Positions 9,554-18,109 of a stretch of 64,000 nucleotides of DNA are shown one piece after another. The DNA is taken from contig JACPEH010000012.1 of the NCBI GenBank assembly GCA_016183655.1, positions 110,853-174,852 of the forward strand. The letters run 5' to 3'. The position numbers and the translations under genes were made by a program. Position 1 is the stretch's first letter. Every line of letters begins with the position of its first letter. A model generated the notes under the pieces. It worked only from the letters and a program-made list of their open reading frames with translations, was not told where the DNA came from and did not search any database. The DNA comes from Rhodocyclales bacterium (GTDB taxonomy: Bacteria; Pseudomonadota; Gammaproteobacteria; Burkholderiales; Rhodocyclaceae).

Positions 9554-10972
9554 ATGCCAAAACTGCAATCCCTGCACGCCAAGATCCTGTTCGGCTACAG
9601 CCTGGTCGGACTGCTCTTCGTCGCGCTCGTCGTCAGCTCACTGATCGACTTCCGCCGGCTGGAAACCAAGATCAACGAGCAGCAGCACGTCGCCGACCTG
9701 CACGACGAGGTCCGCTATTCACGGCGGATGGAAAAGAACTACCTGCTCTACCGCAAGAACGGCGACCTCGCCGAATCGATCGAGCGCGCCAACAACGCGC
9801 TGGCGCTGCTCAAGCAGCTGCCGCCGCAGCTTTCCGACACCGAGATCCAGGCCAGCGCCACGGAAACGCTGGAGCGCTACCGCGAGCTGCTGATCGAGAT
9901 GGCCAACGCCGACCGCCATGGCCGGGTGTCGGACGAAGTCACTGACGAACTCTTGATCACCGGTTCGCGCATGCTGTCGCTCGGCGAGAAGCTCGACGCC
10001 GAAGCGCGCCAACTGCTCGATGACGCCGTCGCCGCACACCACCGCAACCTGCAATGGACCATCCTCGCCGCGATCGCGCTTGCCGTCGCCGCCGGCGTAC
10101 TGGTCACGCGCAGCGTCGTGCAGCCGCTACGCACGATCGAGACCAGCCTTTCGCGCGTCGCCACCGGCGAAGCCGGCCGCCTCGACCACACCTCGGAGGA
10201 CCGCGAGGTCGGCTCGCTGACCGACGCCATCAACCGCACGCTGAACGAACTCGGCGAGCGGCAGAAAGCAATCACCCGCTCCTCCAGGCTGGTCGCGCTG
10301 GGAACGATGCTCTCCGGCGTCGCCCACGAGCTCAATAACCCGCTGTCGAACATCTCCACCTCGTGCCAGATCCTGATCGAGGAGATCGACGACCTGCCGG
10401 AAGACATCCGCCACGACCTGCTGACCCAGATCGACGGCGAGGTGCTGCGCGCCCAGCGCATCGTCAGCACGCTGCTCGACTTCGCCCGCGAACGGCAGTA
10501 CGAGCGCGCCGAAACGCCGGTGCGCACGCTGGTCGACGAGGTGCTGCAGCTGACCCGCAACCTGACGCCGACCGACGCGACGATCGCCGTCGACATTCCT
10601 GAAAACCTGCTGATCGACGTCGACCGCCAGCGCTTCCAGCAGGTGCTGATCAACCTGCTGCAGAACGCCGCCGGCGTCATCGGCGCCGGCGGCCTAATCC
10701 GCATCACGGCCCGGCGCGAAGTGCGAGCGGACGGCGCCGGCACGCTGATCGCCGTCGAAGACAACGGCCCCGGCATCGCCGCGGAAAACCTGCCGCGCAT
10801 CTTCGACCCCTTCTTCTCGACCAAGCCGGTAGGCAAGGGCACCGGCCTCGGTCTCTTCATCGTGCACGAGATCGTCGGCCAGCACGGCGGCAGCGTTTCC
10901 GTCGATTCGGAAGCGGGCCACGGCTGCCGCTTCAGCGTGCACATCCCCGACCGCAAGAAAACGGAGAAATGA
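9554..10972 (+). CDS. sensor histidine kinase with HAMP domain
   Basis: A 472-residue membrane kinase. TM1 spans residues about 12-32, a helical periplasmic sensor about 35-165, TM2 about 168-186, HAMP about 187-240. The dimerisation domain carries phospho-acceptor His258 in SGVAHELNNPLSNI, and the catalytic domain has LINLLQNAAGVIGAGG, VEDNGPGIAAENLPRIFDPFFSTKPVGKGTGLGLFI and HGGSVSVDSE. HELNNPL is typical of NtrB-type kinases, which pair with NtrC-family regulators, and such a regulator follows 82 nt downstream. The ligand is unknown. A dyad operator precedes the gene, suggesting autoregulation. Confidence 0.92.
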   Translation: MPKLQSLHAKILFGYSLVGLLFVALVVSSLIDFRRLETKINEQQHVADLHDEVRYSRRMEKNYLLYRKNGDLAESIERANNALALLKQLPPQLSDTEIQASATETLERYRELLIEMANADRHGRVSDEVTDELLITGSRMLSLGEKLDAEARQLLDDAVAAHHRNLQWTILAAIALAVAAGVLVTRSVVQPLRTIETSLSRVATGEAGRLDHTSEDREVGSLTDAINRTLNELGERQKAITRSSRLVALGTMLSGVAHELNNPLSNISTSCQILIEEIDDLPEDIRHDLLTQIDGEVLRAQRIVSTLLDFARERQYERAETPVRTLVDEVLQLTRNLTPTDATIAVDIPENLLIDVDRQRFQQVLINLLQNAAGVIGAGGLIRITARREVRADGAGTLIAVEDNGPGIAAENLPRIFDPFFSTKPVGKGTGLGLFIVHEIVGQHGGSVSVDSEAGHGCRFSVHIPDRKKTEK

Positions 10973-11007
10973 TGTACCCCCACGCTCACATTCGTTCTCT
11001 GCCCCGC

Positions 11008-11048
11008 AAGGAGGCGCATGCCTCCTTCGGGTCGGCCCTTCAGGAGGC
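11008..11048 (+). promoter_or_regulatory. three-segment RNA switch candidate before the regulator gene
   Basis: Segment 1 AAGGAGGC (11008-11015) can pair with segment 2 GCCTCCTT (11020-11027), giving 8 bp and a GCAT loop. Segment 3, AGGAGGC (11042-11048), holds the Shine-Dalgarno of the downstream regulator (ATG 11055) and can pair with the same segment 2 over 7 bp. The two hairpins exclude each other, so the SD could be hidden or exposed. A decoy ATG at 11018 lies 3 nt after segment 1. Confidence 0.5.
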
Positions 11049-11054
11049 ATAGCC

Positions 11055-12377
11055 ATGAACAAAGGACGCATCCTGGTCGTCGACGACGAGGAAATCGCCC
11101 GTCGCAACCTGTCGCACGTGCTGGAGCGCGAGGGCTACCAGGTGGACTGCGCGCAGGATGGCGCCGCGGCGCTGGCGCTGCTCGCCGAAGCCCGCTACCA
11201 GCTGGTGCTGACCGACCTGCGCATGCCCGGCATCGACGGCCTCGAATTGCTGCGGCAGACCAAGCAGCGCTGGCCGGACACCGAGGTGGTGATGATCACC
11301 GCGCACGCCAACGCCAGCTCGGCGGTCGAGGCGATGACCAACGGTGCCTTCTACTACGTCGAGAAGCCGTTCCGCCTGCCCGACGTCAGGAAGATCGTCG
11401 GCGAAGCGACGCAGAAGGCGGCGCTGAAGCGCGAGAACGCCTCGCTGAAGGCCGCGCTCGACCAGGCGACGACGGCGCCGCGGATCATTTCCAGCAACCC
11501 CGAGATGCTCGCCGTACTCGGCACCGCCGACGGCATCGCCGCCACCGACTGCGGCGTGCTGATCGCCGGCGAGCAGGGCACCGGCCGCGAGGCGCTGGCC
11601 CGTCACATCCACGAGAAGAGCGGACGCGGCGGCGCCTTTGTCGCCGTCAGCTGCGGCACGCTCGCCGAGGAAGCCCTCGCCACCGAACTGTTCGGCCAGG
11701 ACGGCACGCCCGGCGCGGTCGAGGCGGCCGCCGGCGGCACCCTCTTCCTCGACGAGGTGGCGACGCTGCCGGCGGCACTGCAGCCGCGCCTGCTGCGCCT
11801 CGTCCAGGACGGCGAATTCTCGCGCCAGGGCAGCAACCAGACGCTGCAGGCGGCGCTGCGCGTGATCTCCGCCAGCACCCAGGACCTCGCCGCGCTGGCC
11901 GAGGAAGGGGCCTACCGCCAGGATCTCTTCTTCCGCCTGGCCGTCGTCACCCTGACCTTGCCGCCGCTCAGGAAGCGCCGCGGCGACATCCCGCTGCTGG
12001 CCATGCATTTCCTCACCCGCGCCGCACAGCGCATGGGCAAGCCGGTCTCCGAGATCGCCCCGGAGGCCTTCGACCGCCTGCTCGCCTACGGCTTCCCCGG
12101 CAACCTGCGCGAACTGGAAAGCCTGATCGAGCGCGGCGTCGCACTAGCCACCGGCCATGCGCTGAGCGCCGACCTGCTGCCGGAAACGCTGGGCAACCCG
12201 GCGGCACCGGCGGCCGGCGAAGCACCGGCGCTCAAGACGCTGGAAGAACTGGAGCGCGAGCACATCCTGAAGGCACTGGAGCATACCGGCGGCAACCGCG
12301 CGCTGGCCGCGCAACTGCTCGGCATCGACCGCGTCTCGCTCTGGCGCAAGCTACGTCGCTACAACGAAGAAGCGTGA
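11055..12377 (+). CDS. NtrC-family response regulator lacking GAFTGA, with altered Walker A
   Basis: A 440-residue protein with a receiver domain (residues 1-120; phospho-acceptor Asp54 in VLTDLRMPGIDG, Lys104), an AAA+ domain (about 140-370) and a C-terminal Fis-type HTH (ILKALEHTGGNRALAAQLLGIDRVSLWRKLRR). The AAA+ domain is degenerate: the Walker A motif reads GEQGTGRE with Arg178 in place of the usual Lys. The segment between ELFG (211-214) and GGTLFLDEV (227-235) is about 11 residues too short and lacks GAFTGA, the loop that contacts sigma-54. It is therefore unlikely to be a sigma-54 activator, and more likely a direct DNA-binding regulator. It is presumably phosphorylated by the kinase encoded upstream. 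Confidence 0.9.
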   Translation: MNKGRILVVDDEEIARRNLSHVLEREGYQVDCAQDGAAALALLAEARYQLVLTDLRMPGIDGLELLRQTKQRWPDTEVVMITAHANASSAVEAMTNGAFYYVEKPFRLPDVRKIVGEATQKAALKRENASLKAALDQATTAPRIISSNPEMLAVLGTADGIAATDCGVLIAGEQGTGREALARHIHEKSGRGGAFVAVSCGTLAEEALATELFGQDGTPGAVEAAAGGTLFLDEVATLPAALQPRLLRLVQDGEFSRQGSNQTLQAALRVISASTQDLAALAEEGAYRQDLFFRLAVVTLTLPPLRKRRGDIPLLAMHFLTRAAQRMGKPVSEIAPEAFDRLLAYGFPGNLRELESLIERGVALATGHALSADLLPETLGNPAAPAAGEAPALKTLEELEREHILKALEHTGGNRALAAQLLGIDRVSLWRKLRRYNEEA

Positions 12378-12416
12378 AATAACAAACTGTTACAAACAGA
12401 TACTCAACCACCAAGT

Positions 12417-12422
12417 TAAAAT
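12417..12422 (+). promoter_or_regulatory. -10 hexamer of the ybgC-tol-pal operon, start-proximal
   Basis: TAAAAT at 12417-12422, exactly 6 nt before the ybgC ATG at 12429. The 45 bp between the regulator stop and this hexamer is unusually AT-rich and has two ACAAAC copies (12382-12387 and 12392-12397). No Shine-Dalgarno fits between the predicted transcription start and the ATG. Confidence 0.45.
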
Positions 12423-12428
12423 CGACCG

Positions 12429-12866
12429 ATGAAGCACGAACAGAAGCCCAACGCCTTCACGATTCCGGCCCGCATCTACTACGCCGAAACCGATGCCGGC
12501 GGCGTCATCTACCACTCGAAGTACCTCGACCTCTTCGAGCGCTGCCGCACCGAATGGCTGCGCGACCTCGGGCACAACCAGCAGAACCTGATCGACGAGC
12601 ACAACATCGTCTTCGTCGTGCGCAACATCAACATCGACTACCTGCGCCCCGGCCGCCTCGACGACCTGCTGCAGATCGGGCTGGAGGTCGACAAGCTCGG
12701 CCGCAGCCAGATCATCTTCCGCCAGCATGCCCGCCGGCAGGAGGCCGACGGCAGCTGGACCGAACTGGCGACGGCGACGGTGCAGATCGTCTGCGTCGAC
12801 TTCGCCCGATTCAAATCCGCTCCCATTCCCGACTGGCTGCGCGCCCAGCTGGAGACCCTGCAATGA
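12429..12866 (+). CDS. ybgC: tol-pal system acyl-CoA thioesterase YbgC
   Basis: A 145-residue hotdog-fold thioesterase. The active-site signature is [27 protein letters not shown], with the Asp of [10 protein letters not shown] as the expected catalytic residue, followed by [18 protein letters not shown]. It is the first gene of the conserved Tol-Pal cluster; in E. coli YbgC hydrolyses short-chain acyl-CoA and has been linked to phospholipid metabolism. The stop overlaps the tolQ ATG by 4 nt. The start has no leader room for a ribosome-binding site (see the -10 at 12417). Confidence 0.94.
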   Translation: MKHEQKPNAFTIPARIYYAETDAGGVIYHSKYLDLFERCRTEWLRDLGHNQQNLIDEHNIVFVVRNINIDYLRPGRLDDLLQIGLEVDKLGRSQIIFRQHARRQEADGSWTELATATVQIVCVDFARFKSAPIPDWLRAQLETLQ

Positions 12867-13540
12867 ACGTCACGCAAGACCTGTCGATCCTGCACCTGAT
12901 CCTCAACGCCAGCGCCGTCGTCCAGGCGGTGATGCTGCTGCTTGCCGGCGTCTCCTTCATGAGCTGGTACTACATCTTCCGCAAGTACTACGCGGTGCGG
13001 CTGCAGCGCAGCAAGGCCGAGCAGTTCGAGCGCGACTTCTGGTCCGGCGGCGACCTCAACGCGCTGTTCAACAGCGCGGTGAACGACCGCCACCACGCCG
13101 GCAGCATGGAGCGCATCTTCGAGGCCGGTTTCCGCGAATTCACCAAGCTGCGCGGGCAGAAGAACCTGGAAGCGAAGGACGTCGTCGACGGCTCGCGGCG
13201 CGCGATGCGCGCCACCTACCAGCGCGAGCTCGACGAACTCGAAGCGCACCTCGCCTTCCTCGCCTCGGTCGGCTCGGTGTCGCCGTACATCGGCCTGTTC
13301 GGCACGGTGTGGGGGATCATGCACGCCTTCCGCGCGCTGGCCAACGTCGGCCAGGCGACGCTGGCCTCGGTCGCCCCCGGCATCGCCGAGGCGCTGGTGG
13401 CGACCGCCATCGGCCTGTTCGCGGCGATCCCGGCGGTGCTCGCCTACAACCGCTTCTCGCACGACATCGACCGCCTCGCCACCCGCTTCGAGTCCTTCCA
13501 GGAGGAATTCTCGAACATCCTGCAGCGGCAGATGAGATAA
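12863..13540 (+). CDS. tolQ: Tol-Pal system proton channel subunit TolQ
   Basis: A 225-residue inner-membrane protein of the ExbB/MotA/TolQ family. TM1 is near residues 15-38 ([22 protein letters not shown]); a cytoplasmic loop of about 90 residues follows; TM2 and TM3 lie at [23 protein letters not shown] and [26 protein letters not shown]. These contain the conserved [14 protein letters not shown] and [10 protein letters not shown] motifs. It forms the motor with TolR that energises TolA. ATG overlaps the ybgC stop; tolR follows after 4 nt. Confidence 0.96.
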   Translation: MNVTQDLSILHLILNASAVVQAVMLLLAGVSFMSWYYIFRKYYAVRLQRSKAEQFERDFWSGGDLNALFNSAVNDRHHAGSMERIFEAGFREFTKLRGQKNLEAKDVVDGSRRAMRATYQRELDELEAHLAFLASVGSVSPYIGLFGTVWGIMHAFRALANVGQATLASVAPGIAEALVATAIGLFAAIPAVLAYNRFSHDIDRLATRFESFQEEFSNILQRQMR

Positions 13541-13544
13541 GGCC

Positions 13545-13946
13545 ATGCGCCCGCGCCGCCTGAAAAACGAAATCAACGTCGTACCGTACATCGACGTCAT
13601 GCTGGTGCTGCTGGTCATCTTCATGGTGGCGGCGCCGATGATGACGACCGGCTCGGTCGACCTGCCGTCCACGGGTAAAAGCTCGCAGGTGCCGGCCAAC
13701 CCGACGCGCGTGCTGGTCAAGGCCGACGGCTCGATCGCCGTCAAGGACGCCAAGGGCAACGACCACGGCGTCGACCGCGCCGGACTGGCCAGCTATCTGC
13801 GCGCCGAGCAGGCGAAGAATGCGGAACTGGCGGTGCTCGTCGCCGGCGACAAGAACGCCCGCTACGAAGCCGTGCTCGACGTGCTCGACGGCATCAAGCA
13901 ACTCGACATCAAGCGCGTCGGGCTGGAAACCGTGCGCAAGCAATGA
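13545..13946 (+). CDS. tolR: Tol-Pal system protein TolR
   Basis: A 133-residue protein of the ExbD/TolR family. The single TM helix follows a basic N-terminus (RRLKNEINVVPYIDVMLVLLVIFMV) and carries the proton-relay Asp in VPYIDVMLVLL. The periplasmic domain has DLPSTGKS, VLVKADGSIAVKD and LDVLDGIKQLDIKRVGLET. It pairs with TolQ to couple the proton gradient to TolA movement. The stop overlaps the tolA start in an ATGA. Confidence 0.95.
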   Translation: MRPRRLKNEINVVPYIDVMLVLLVIFMVAAPMMTTGSVDLPSTGKSSQVPANPTRVLVKADGSIAVKDAKGNDHGVDRAGLASYLRAEQAKNAELAVLVAGDKNARYEAVLDVLDGIKQLDIKRVGLETVRKQ

Positions 13947-14731
13947 TCCTCCCCTACCCACAGGACGACCGGGAGAAGTGGAAGTCGCTGGCGCTCGCCG
14001 CCGGCGTCCACCTGGCGCTGGTCGTCGCGCTGTTCGTCGGCGTGCAGTGGAAGAGCCACACCCCGGCCGCGGTCGAGGTCGAGCTGTGGGAGAACGTCCC
14101 CGCCGCCCGCCCGGCGCCGCCGCCCCCCGAGGTGAAACCGGAGCCGAAGCCGGAACCGAAACCCGAGCCCCGGGTGGAGCCGAAACCCGAGCCAAAACCC
14201 GAACCGAAACCGGAGATCGCGCTCAAGGAAGAGAAGAAAAAGAAGCCGCCGGAACCGCCGAAGAAGGAGGAACCGAAAAAGGTCGAGCCGAAGAAACCGG
14301 AACCGCCGCGCCCCTCGTTCGACGAGGAGCTGAAGCGCGAGCAGAAACAGCTCGACCAGCAGAAGCGCATGCAGCAGCAGGCCGCCCGGGCCGAGGCCGA
14401 AACGCGGGCGATGAACGAGGCGCGCAACGAGCAGGCCGCCGCCGCCCGCAACCGCGGGCTGGCCGACTATGTCGGCAAGATCCGCGGCAAGATCCGCGGC
14501 AACACCGTGCTGCCGCCGGCGATCCAGGGCAACCCGGAAGCGCTGGTCGAGGTCACGCAGCTACCGTCGGGCGAGGTCATCTCGGTGCGCATCAAGCGCT
14601 CGAGCGGCAACCCGAACCTCGACACGGCGATCGAGCGCGCGATCCTGAAATCGTCGCCGCTGCCCAAACCCGACCAGCCGGAATTGTTCCAGCGTGTGCT
14701 GGAAATCAAATACCGGCCGTTCGAAGAGTAA
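13943..14731 (+). CDS. tolA: Tol-Pal energy-transducing protein TolA
   Basis: A 262-residue inner-membrane-anchored protein. One TM helix near the N-terminus (SLALAAGVHLALVVALFVGV) is followed by a long periplasmic linker made of Lys-Pro-Glu-Pro repeats (residues about 65-130). Next comes a charged helical segment rich in Gln, Lys and Ala, then a C-terminal TolA III-like domain (GKIRGNTVLPP, GNPEALVEVTQLPSGEVISVRIKRSSGN, ILKSSPLPKPDQPELF). The linker is shorter than in E. coli and uses KPEP repeats as TonB does. Direct DNA repeats encode the linker and a KIRGKIRG doublet. Confidence 0.93.
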   Translation: MILPYPQDDREKWKSLALAAGVHLALVVALFVGVQWKSHTPAAVEVELWENVPAARPAPPPPEVKPEPKPEPKPEPRVEPKPEPKPEPKPEIALKEEKKKKPPEPPKKEEPKKVEPKKPEPPRPSFDEELKREQKQLDQQKRMQQQAARAEAETRAMNEARNEQAAAARNRGLADYVGKIRGKIRGNTVLPPAIQGNPEALVEVTQLPSGEVISVRIKRSSGNPNLDTAIERAILKSSPLPKPDQPELFQRVLEIKYRPFEE

Positions 14732-14746
14732 ATGCCTAAGCATCGG

Positions 14747-14752
14747 TATAAT
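14747..14752 (+). promoter_or_regulatory. internal -10 promoter element for tolB
   Basis: TATAAT at 14747-14752, between the tolA stop and the tolB ATG at 14780, with a GGAGAA Shine-Dalgarno at 14764-14769. It suggests tolB-pal-cpoB can be transcribed independently of tolQRA. Confidence 0.5.
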
Positions 14753-14779
14753 CACGCCTTTCCCGGAGAACGCACCCCG

Positions 14780-16066
14780 ATGACCCGTCCGAATTTCCGT
14801 CGCCTCCGCCAGATTGCCTTGTGCTGCGCGGCGGCCTTCAGCCTGGCCGCGCAGGCGCAGCTCTCGATCGAGGTGACCGGCGCCGGCGCCAACCGCATCC
14901 CGGTGACGATCGCCGATTTCGGCGGCGAGGCCGGCGTCTCGCGCGCGCTGACCTCGGTCATCCGCGGCGACCTGGAGCGCTCGGGGATGTTCAAGCTGGT
15001 CGACCAGGCGCAATCGCCGCTGACCGAAGCCAGCACCGTCGATTTCGGCGCCGCCCGCAGCCGGGGTGCCGACGCCGTCGCCGTCGGCAGCATCGGCGCC
15101 ATGGCCGACAGCCGCTACGAGTCGCGCTTCCGCCTGTTCGACACCGCCAAGCAGTCGCAACTGGCCGGTGCCGCGTTCGTCACCGGCACGCCGCAGCTGC
15201 GCGCCGCCGGCCACCGCATCGCCGACGTCATCTACGAGAAGCTGACCGGCGAGCCCGGTGTCTTCTCGACGCGCATCGCCTACGTCGTGAAGGCCGGCGT
15301 CGGCCGCTTCGAACTGCAGATCGCCGATGCCGACGGGCAAAACGCGCAGGCCGCGCTGATCTCCAAGGAACCGATCATCTCGCCGGCCTGGTCGCCCGAC
15401 GGCGGCCGGCTGGCCTACGTCTCGTTCGAGAACAAGAAGCCGGTGGTCTACGTGCATTCGCTGGCCACCGGCAAGCGCATCGTCGCCGCCAACTTCAAAG
15501 GCTCCAACTCGGCGCCGACGTGGTCGCCCGACGGCCGCAAGCTGGCGGTGGTGCTGACCAAGGACGGCGGTTCGCAGCTCTTCACCGTCAACGCCGACGG
15601 TTCCGGCGTGCAGCGCCTGACCTCGTCCGGCGCGATCGACACCGAACCGCAGTTCTCGCGCGACGGCCAGCACATCTACTTCACCTCGGACCGCGGCGGC
15701 AGCCCGCAGATCTACCGCATCGGCGCCGGCGGTGGCGAGGTGCAGCGGGTCACCTTCGAGGGCAGCTACAACGTCACCCCGCGCCTGTCGCCGGACGGCA
15801 AGTCGATGGCCTTCATCACGCGCGGCAACGGCGGCTTCCGCCTCGCCGTGATGGACCTCGCCAGCCGTCAGGTGCAGGTGCTGACCGACTCGTACAAGGA
15901 CGAGTCGCCGAGCTTCGCGCCGAACGGCCGGATGATCCTGATCGCCACCGAGATCGGCGGCCGCGGCGTGCTCTCCGCAGTCTCCGTCGACGGGCGCATC
16001 AAGCAGCGCCTGTCGGTCGCCGCCGGCGACGTGCGCGAGCCGGCCTGGGGTCCGTACCAGAAGTGA
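14780..16066 (+). CDS. tolB: Tol-Pal system beta-propeller protein TolB
   Basis: A 428-residue periplasmic protein. I chose the ATG at 14780 because it gives a clean signal peptide (basic MTRPNFRRLR, hydrophobic core, cleavage after AAQA) and follows a good Shine-Dalgarno. An upstream ATG at 14732 would put 16 hydrophilic residues before it. The N-terminal domain covers about 150 residues. The C-terminal six-bladed propeller shows repeated WSPDGxxLAYVS, WSPDGRKLAVVLTKDG, FSRDGQHIYFTSDRGG and LSPDGKSMAFIT segments. TolB binds Pal and TolA during outer-membrane invagination. Confidence 0.96.
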   Translation: MTRPNFRRLRQIALCCAAAFSLAAQAQLSIEVTGAGANRIPVTIADFGGEAGVSRALTSVIRGDLERSGMFKLVDQAQSPLTEASTVDFGAARSRGADAVAVGSIGAMADSRYESRFRLFDTAKQSQLAGAAFVTGTPQLRAAGHRIADVIYEKLTGEPGVFSTRIAYVVKAGVGRFELQIADADGQNAQAALISKEPIISPAWSPDGGRLAYVSFENKKPVVYVHSLATGKRIVAANFKGSNSAPTWSPDGRKLAVVLTKDGGSQLFTVNADGSGVQRLTSSGAIDTEPQFSRDGQHIYFTSDRGGSPQIYRIGAGGGEVQRVTFEGSYNVTPRLSPDGKSMAFITRGNGGFRLAVMDLASRQVQVLTDSYKDESPSFAPNGRMILIATEIGGRGVLSAVSVDGRIKQRLSVAAGDVREPAWGPYQK

Positions 16067-16127
16067 TTTCCAGTGTTCTTAGTATTAACTTTCGACCATT
16101 CAGGTTATTAGCGTAGGAGAAGTACCC

Positions 16128-16649
16128 ATGAAAAAACTGATCGTTCCCGCCCTGCTCGCCCTGCTCATCGCCGGCTGCGGCTCCTCTCCCGATACCGGTG
16201 CTGAACAGAGCGGCGCCCCGGTCGAAGGCCGCGACGGCGTCAAGACCGTCACCACCGACGGCGTCAGCGGCGTCAAGCTGCCGCCCGAGCTGACCGATCC
16301 GAAGAGCATCCTGTCGAAGCGCAGCGTCTACTTCGACTACGACAAGTTCGAGATCAAGCCGGAGCACAAGGACCTGGTCGCCGCGCATGCCAAGTTCCTG
16401 GTCAACAACCGCCAGTTCAAGATGCTGATCCAGGGCAACACCGACGAGCGCGGCAGCCGCGAGTACAACATCGCCCTCGGCCAGAAGCGCGCCGACGCGG
16501 TAAAGAAGGCCCTCGTCCTGCTCGGCGCCCGCGAAGACCAGGTCGAATCGGTCAGCCTCGGCGAAGAGAAGCCGTCCTGCGTCGATCAGAGCGAAGCCTG
16601 CTGGGCGAAGAACCGCCGCGGTGACATGCTCTACTCCGGCGAGTTCTGA
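16128..16649 (+). CDS. pal: peptidoglycan-associated lipoprotein Pal
   Basis: A 173-residue outer-membrane lipoprotein. The signal peptide MKKLIVPALLALLIAGC ends in a good lipobox (LIAG-C). The OmpA-like domain contains VYFDYDKFEIKPEHKDLVAAHA and LIQGNTDERGSREYNIALGQKRADAVKKAL, with the Asp/Arg pair expected to bind diaminopimelate in peptidoglycan. The 61-nt gap after tolB is AT-rich, with a TAGGAGAAG ribosome-binding site. Pal anchors the outer membrane to the wall with TolB. Confidence 0.97.
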   Translation: MKKLIVPALLALLIAGCGSSPDTGAEQSGAPVEGRDGVKTVTTDGVSGVKLPPELTDPKSILSKRSVYFDYDKFEIKPEHKDLVAAHAKFLVNNRQFKMLIQGNTDERGSREYNIALGQKRADAVKKALVLLGAREDQVESVSLGEEKPSCVDQSEACWAKNRRGDMLYSGEF

Positions 16650-16651
16650 TC

Positions 16652-17419
16652 GTGATCGCGCCGCGCCGCATCGCCCTTGCCCTCGCGGCCGCCGGCGTCC
16701 TCGCCGGCGCCGCGGCGCCGGCCTGGGCGCTGTTCGACGACGATGAGGCGCGGCGGCAGATCGCCGAGCTGCGCGCGCGCAGCAACGAGCGCTTCGACAC
16801 GCAGAGCAAGGCCCAGATCGACCTGTCCAACCAGATCGAGCAGCTGAAGGGCGAAGTCGCGCGCCTGCGCGGCCAGGTCGAGACGCTGAACTACGAGTTG
16901 GACACGGCGAAGAAGCGGCAGCAGGACTTCTACATCGACCTCGACGGCCGTCTGCGCAAGTTCGAAACCACGGCGAGCGAGGCCCGCCCGGGCGGCGACG
17001 CCGCGGCGCCGGCCGCCGGCCAGCCGCCGGCGCAGAAGGCCGACCCGGCCGAGGAAGCGCGCGCCTACGAGGCGGCGCTGAACCTGTTCAAGGCCGGCAA
17101 GTACAAGGAGTCGGCCGCTGCCTTCGACAGCTTCGTCAAGGAACACCCGGACAGCGACCTCGCCCCGTCGGCGCAGTACTGGCTGGGCAATTCGCACTAC
17201 GGGCTGCGCGACTGCAAGAAGGCAATCGACGCGCAGAAACTGGTCATCGCGCGCTGGGGCAGCCACCCCAAGGCCGCCGACGCGATGCTCAACATGGCGT
17301 CCTGCCAGCAGGAACAGGGCGACGCCAAGGCAGCGAAGCAGACGCTGGAAATGCTGGTCGCCAAGTACCCCGGCACGCCGGCCGCCGAAGCCGCCGCCAA
17401 GCGACTGAAGAAGAAGTGA
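16652..17419 (+). CDS. cpoB: cell division coordinator CpoB (YbgF)
   Basis: A 255-residue periplasmic protein with a GTG start 2 nt after the pal stop. The signal peptide ends at AAPAWA, followed by a coiled-coil trimerisation region (residues about 30-110: IAELRARSNERFDTQSKAQ...LKGEVARLRGQVETLNYEL). A low-complexity Ala/Pro linker and a C-terminal TPR domain follow (YEAALNLFKAGKYKESAAAFDSFVKEHPDS, AQYWLGNSHYGLRDCKKAI). In E. coli CpoB links PBP1b activity with the Tol system at division. It overlaps queE by 4 nt (GTGA). Confidence 0.94.
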   Translation: MIAPRRIALALAAAGVLAGAAAPAWALFDDDEARRQIAELRARSNERFDTQSKAQIDLSNQIEQLKGEVARLRGQVETLNYELDTAKKRQQDFYIDLDGRLRKFETTASEARPGGDAAAPAAGQPPAQKADPAEEARAYEAALNLFKAGKYKESAAAFDSFVKEHPDSDLAPSAQYWLGNSHYGLRDCKKAIDAQKLVIARWGSHPKAADAMLNMASCQQEQGDAKAAKQTLEMLVAKYPGTPAAEAAAKRLKKK

Positions 17420-18084
17420 AGCGGGCTGCGTCCTCGCTGACCGTACCGAGCGTGCGCGTCAGCGAGATCTTCTTTTCGCTGCAGGGGGAAAGCTCGCGCG
17501 TCGGGCTGCCCACCGTCTTCATCCGTCTCACCGGCTGTCCGCTGCGCTGCAGCTGGTGCGACACCGAATACGCCTTTACCGGCGGCGAGACGAAGCCGAT
17601 CGCCGAGGTCGTCGCCGAAGCCGGCCGCCACGGCACACGCACCGTCTGCGTCACCGGCGGTGAGCCGCTGGCGCAGAAGAACTGCCTGCCGCTGCTGGCG
17701 GCACTGTGCGACGCCGGCTTCGATGTCTCGCTGGAAACTTCCGGCGCGCTCGACATCGGCAGCGTCGACCCGCGCGTCTCGCGCATCATGGACCTCAAGG
17801 CGCCGGGCTCCGGCGAGTCCGACAAGAACCTGTGGACCAACCTGGCGCGGCTCACCGCGCGCGACGAAGTGAAGATCGTCGTCGCCGACCGCGCCGACTA
17901 CGAGTGGGCGCGCGGCGTCATCGCCGAACACCGCCTGACCGAACGCTGCCCGGTGCTGCTCTCGCCGGTGCAGGGCAGGCTCGCGCCGAGCGACCTCGCC
18001 GACTGGATCCTCGCCGACCGCCTGCCGGTCCGCTTCCAGCTGCAACTGCACAAGGTGCTTTGGGGTAACATGCGGGCGAAGTAG
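17416..18084 (+). CDS. queE: 7-carboxy-7-deazaguanine synthase QueE
   Basis: A 222-residue radical SAM enzyme that converts 6-carboxytetrahydropterin to 7-carboxy-7-deazaguanine in queuosine biosynthesis. The cluster motif is CPLRCSWC within FIRLTGCPLRCSWCDTEYAF, the substrate-binding phrase is EIFFSLQGESSRVGLPTVFIR, and VTGGEPLAQKNCLPLL follows. The GTG start overlaps the cpoB stop. The next enzyme of the pathway, queC, lies 6.6 kb downstream beyond the liv operon. Confidence 0.95.
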   Translation: MKRAASSLTVPSVRVSEIFFSLQGESSRVGLPTVFIRLTGCPLRCSWCDTEYAFTGGETKPIAEVVAEAGRHGTRTVCVTGGEPLAQKNCLPLLAALCDAGFDVSLETSGALDIGSVDPRVSRIMDLKAPGSGESDKNLWTNLARLTARDEVKIVVADRADYEWARGVIAEHRLTERCPVLLSPVQGRLAPSDLADWILADRLPVRFQLQLHKVLWGNMRAK

Positions 18085-18109
18085 TTCCTCCCGCAAAGGA
18101 GCGCGCCCG

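Noticed and set aside
14140..14215. Short tandem DNA repeats resembling a microsatellite or CRISPR fragment
   Set aside because: They encode the Lys-Pro-Glu-Pro linker of TolA, stay in frame, and have no spacers. No CRISPR array was seen anywhere in the window.
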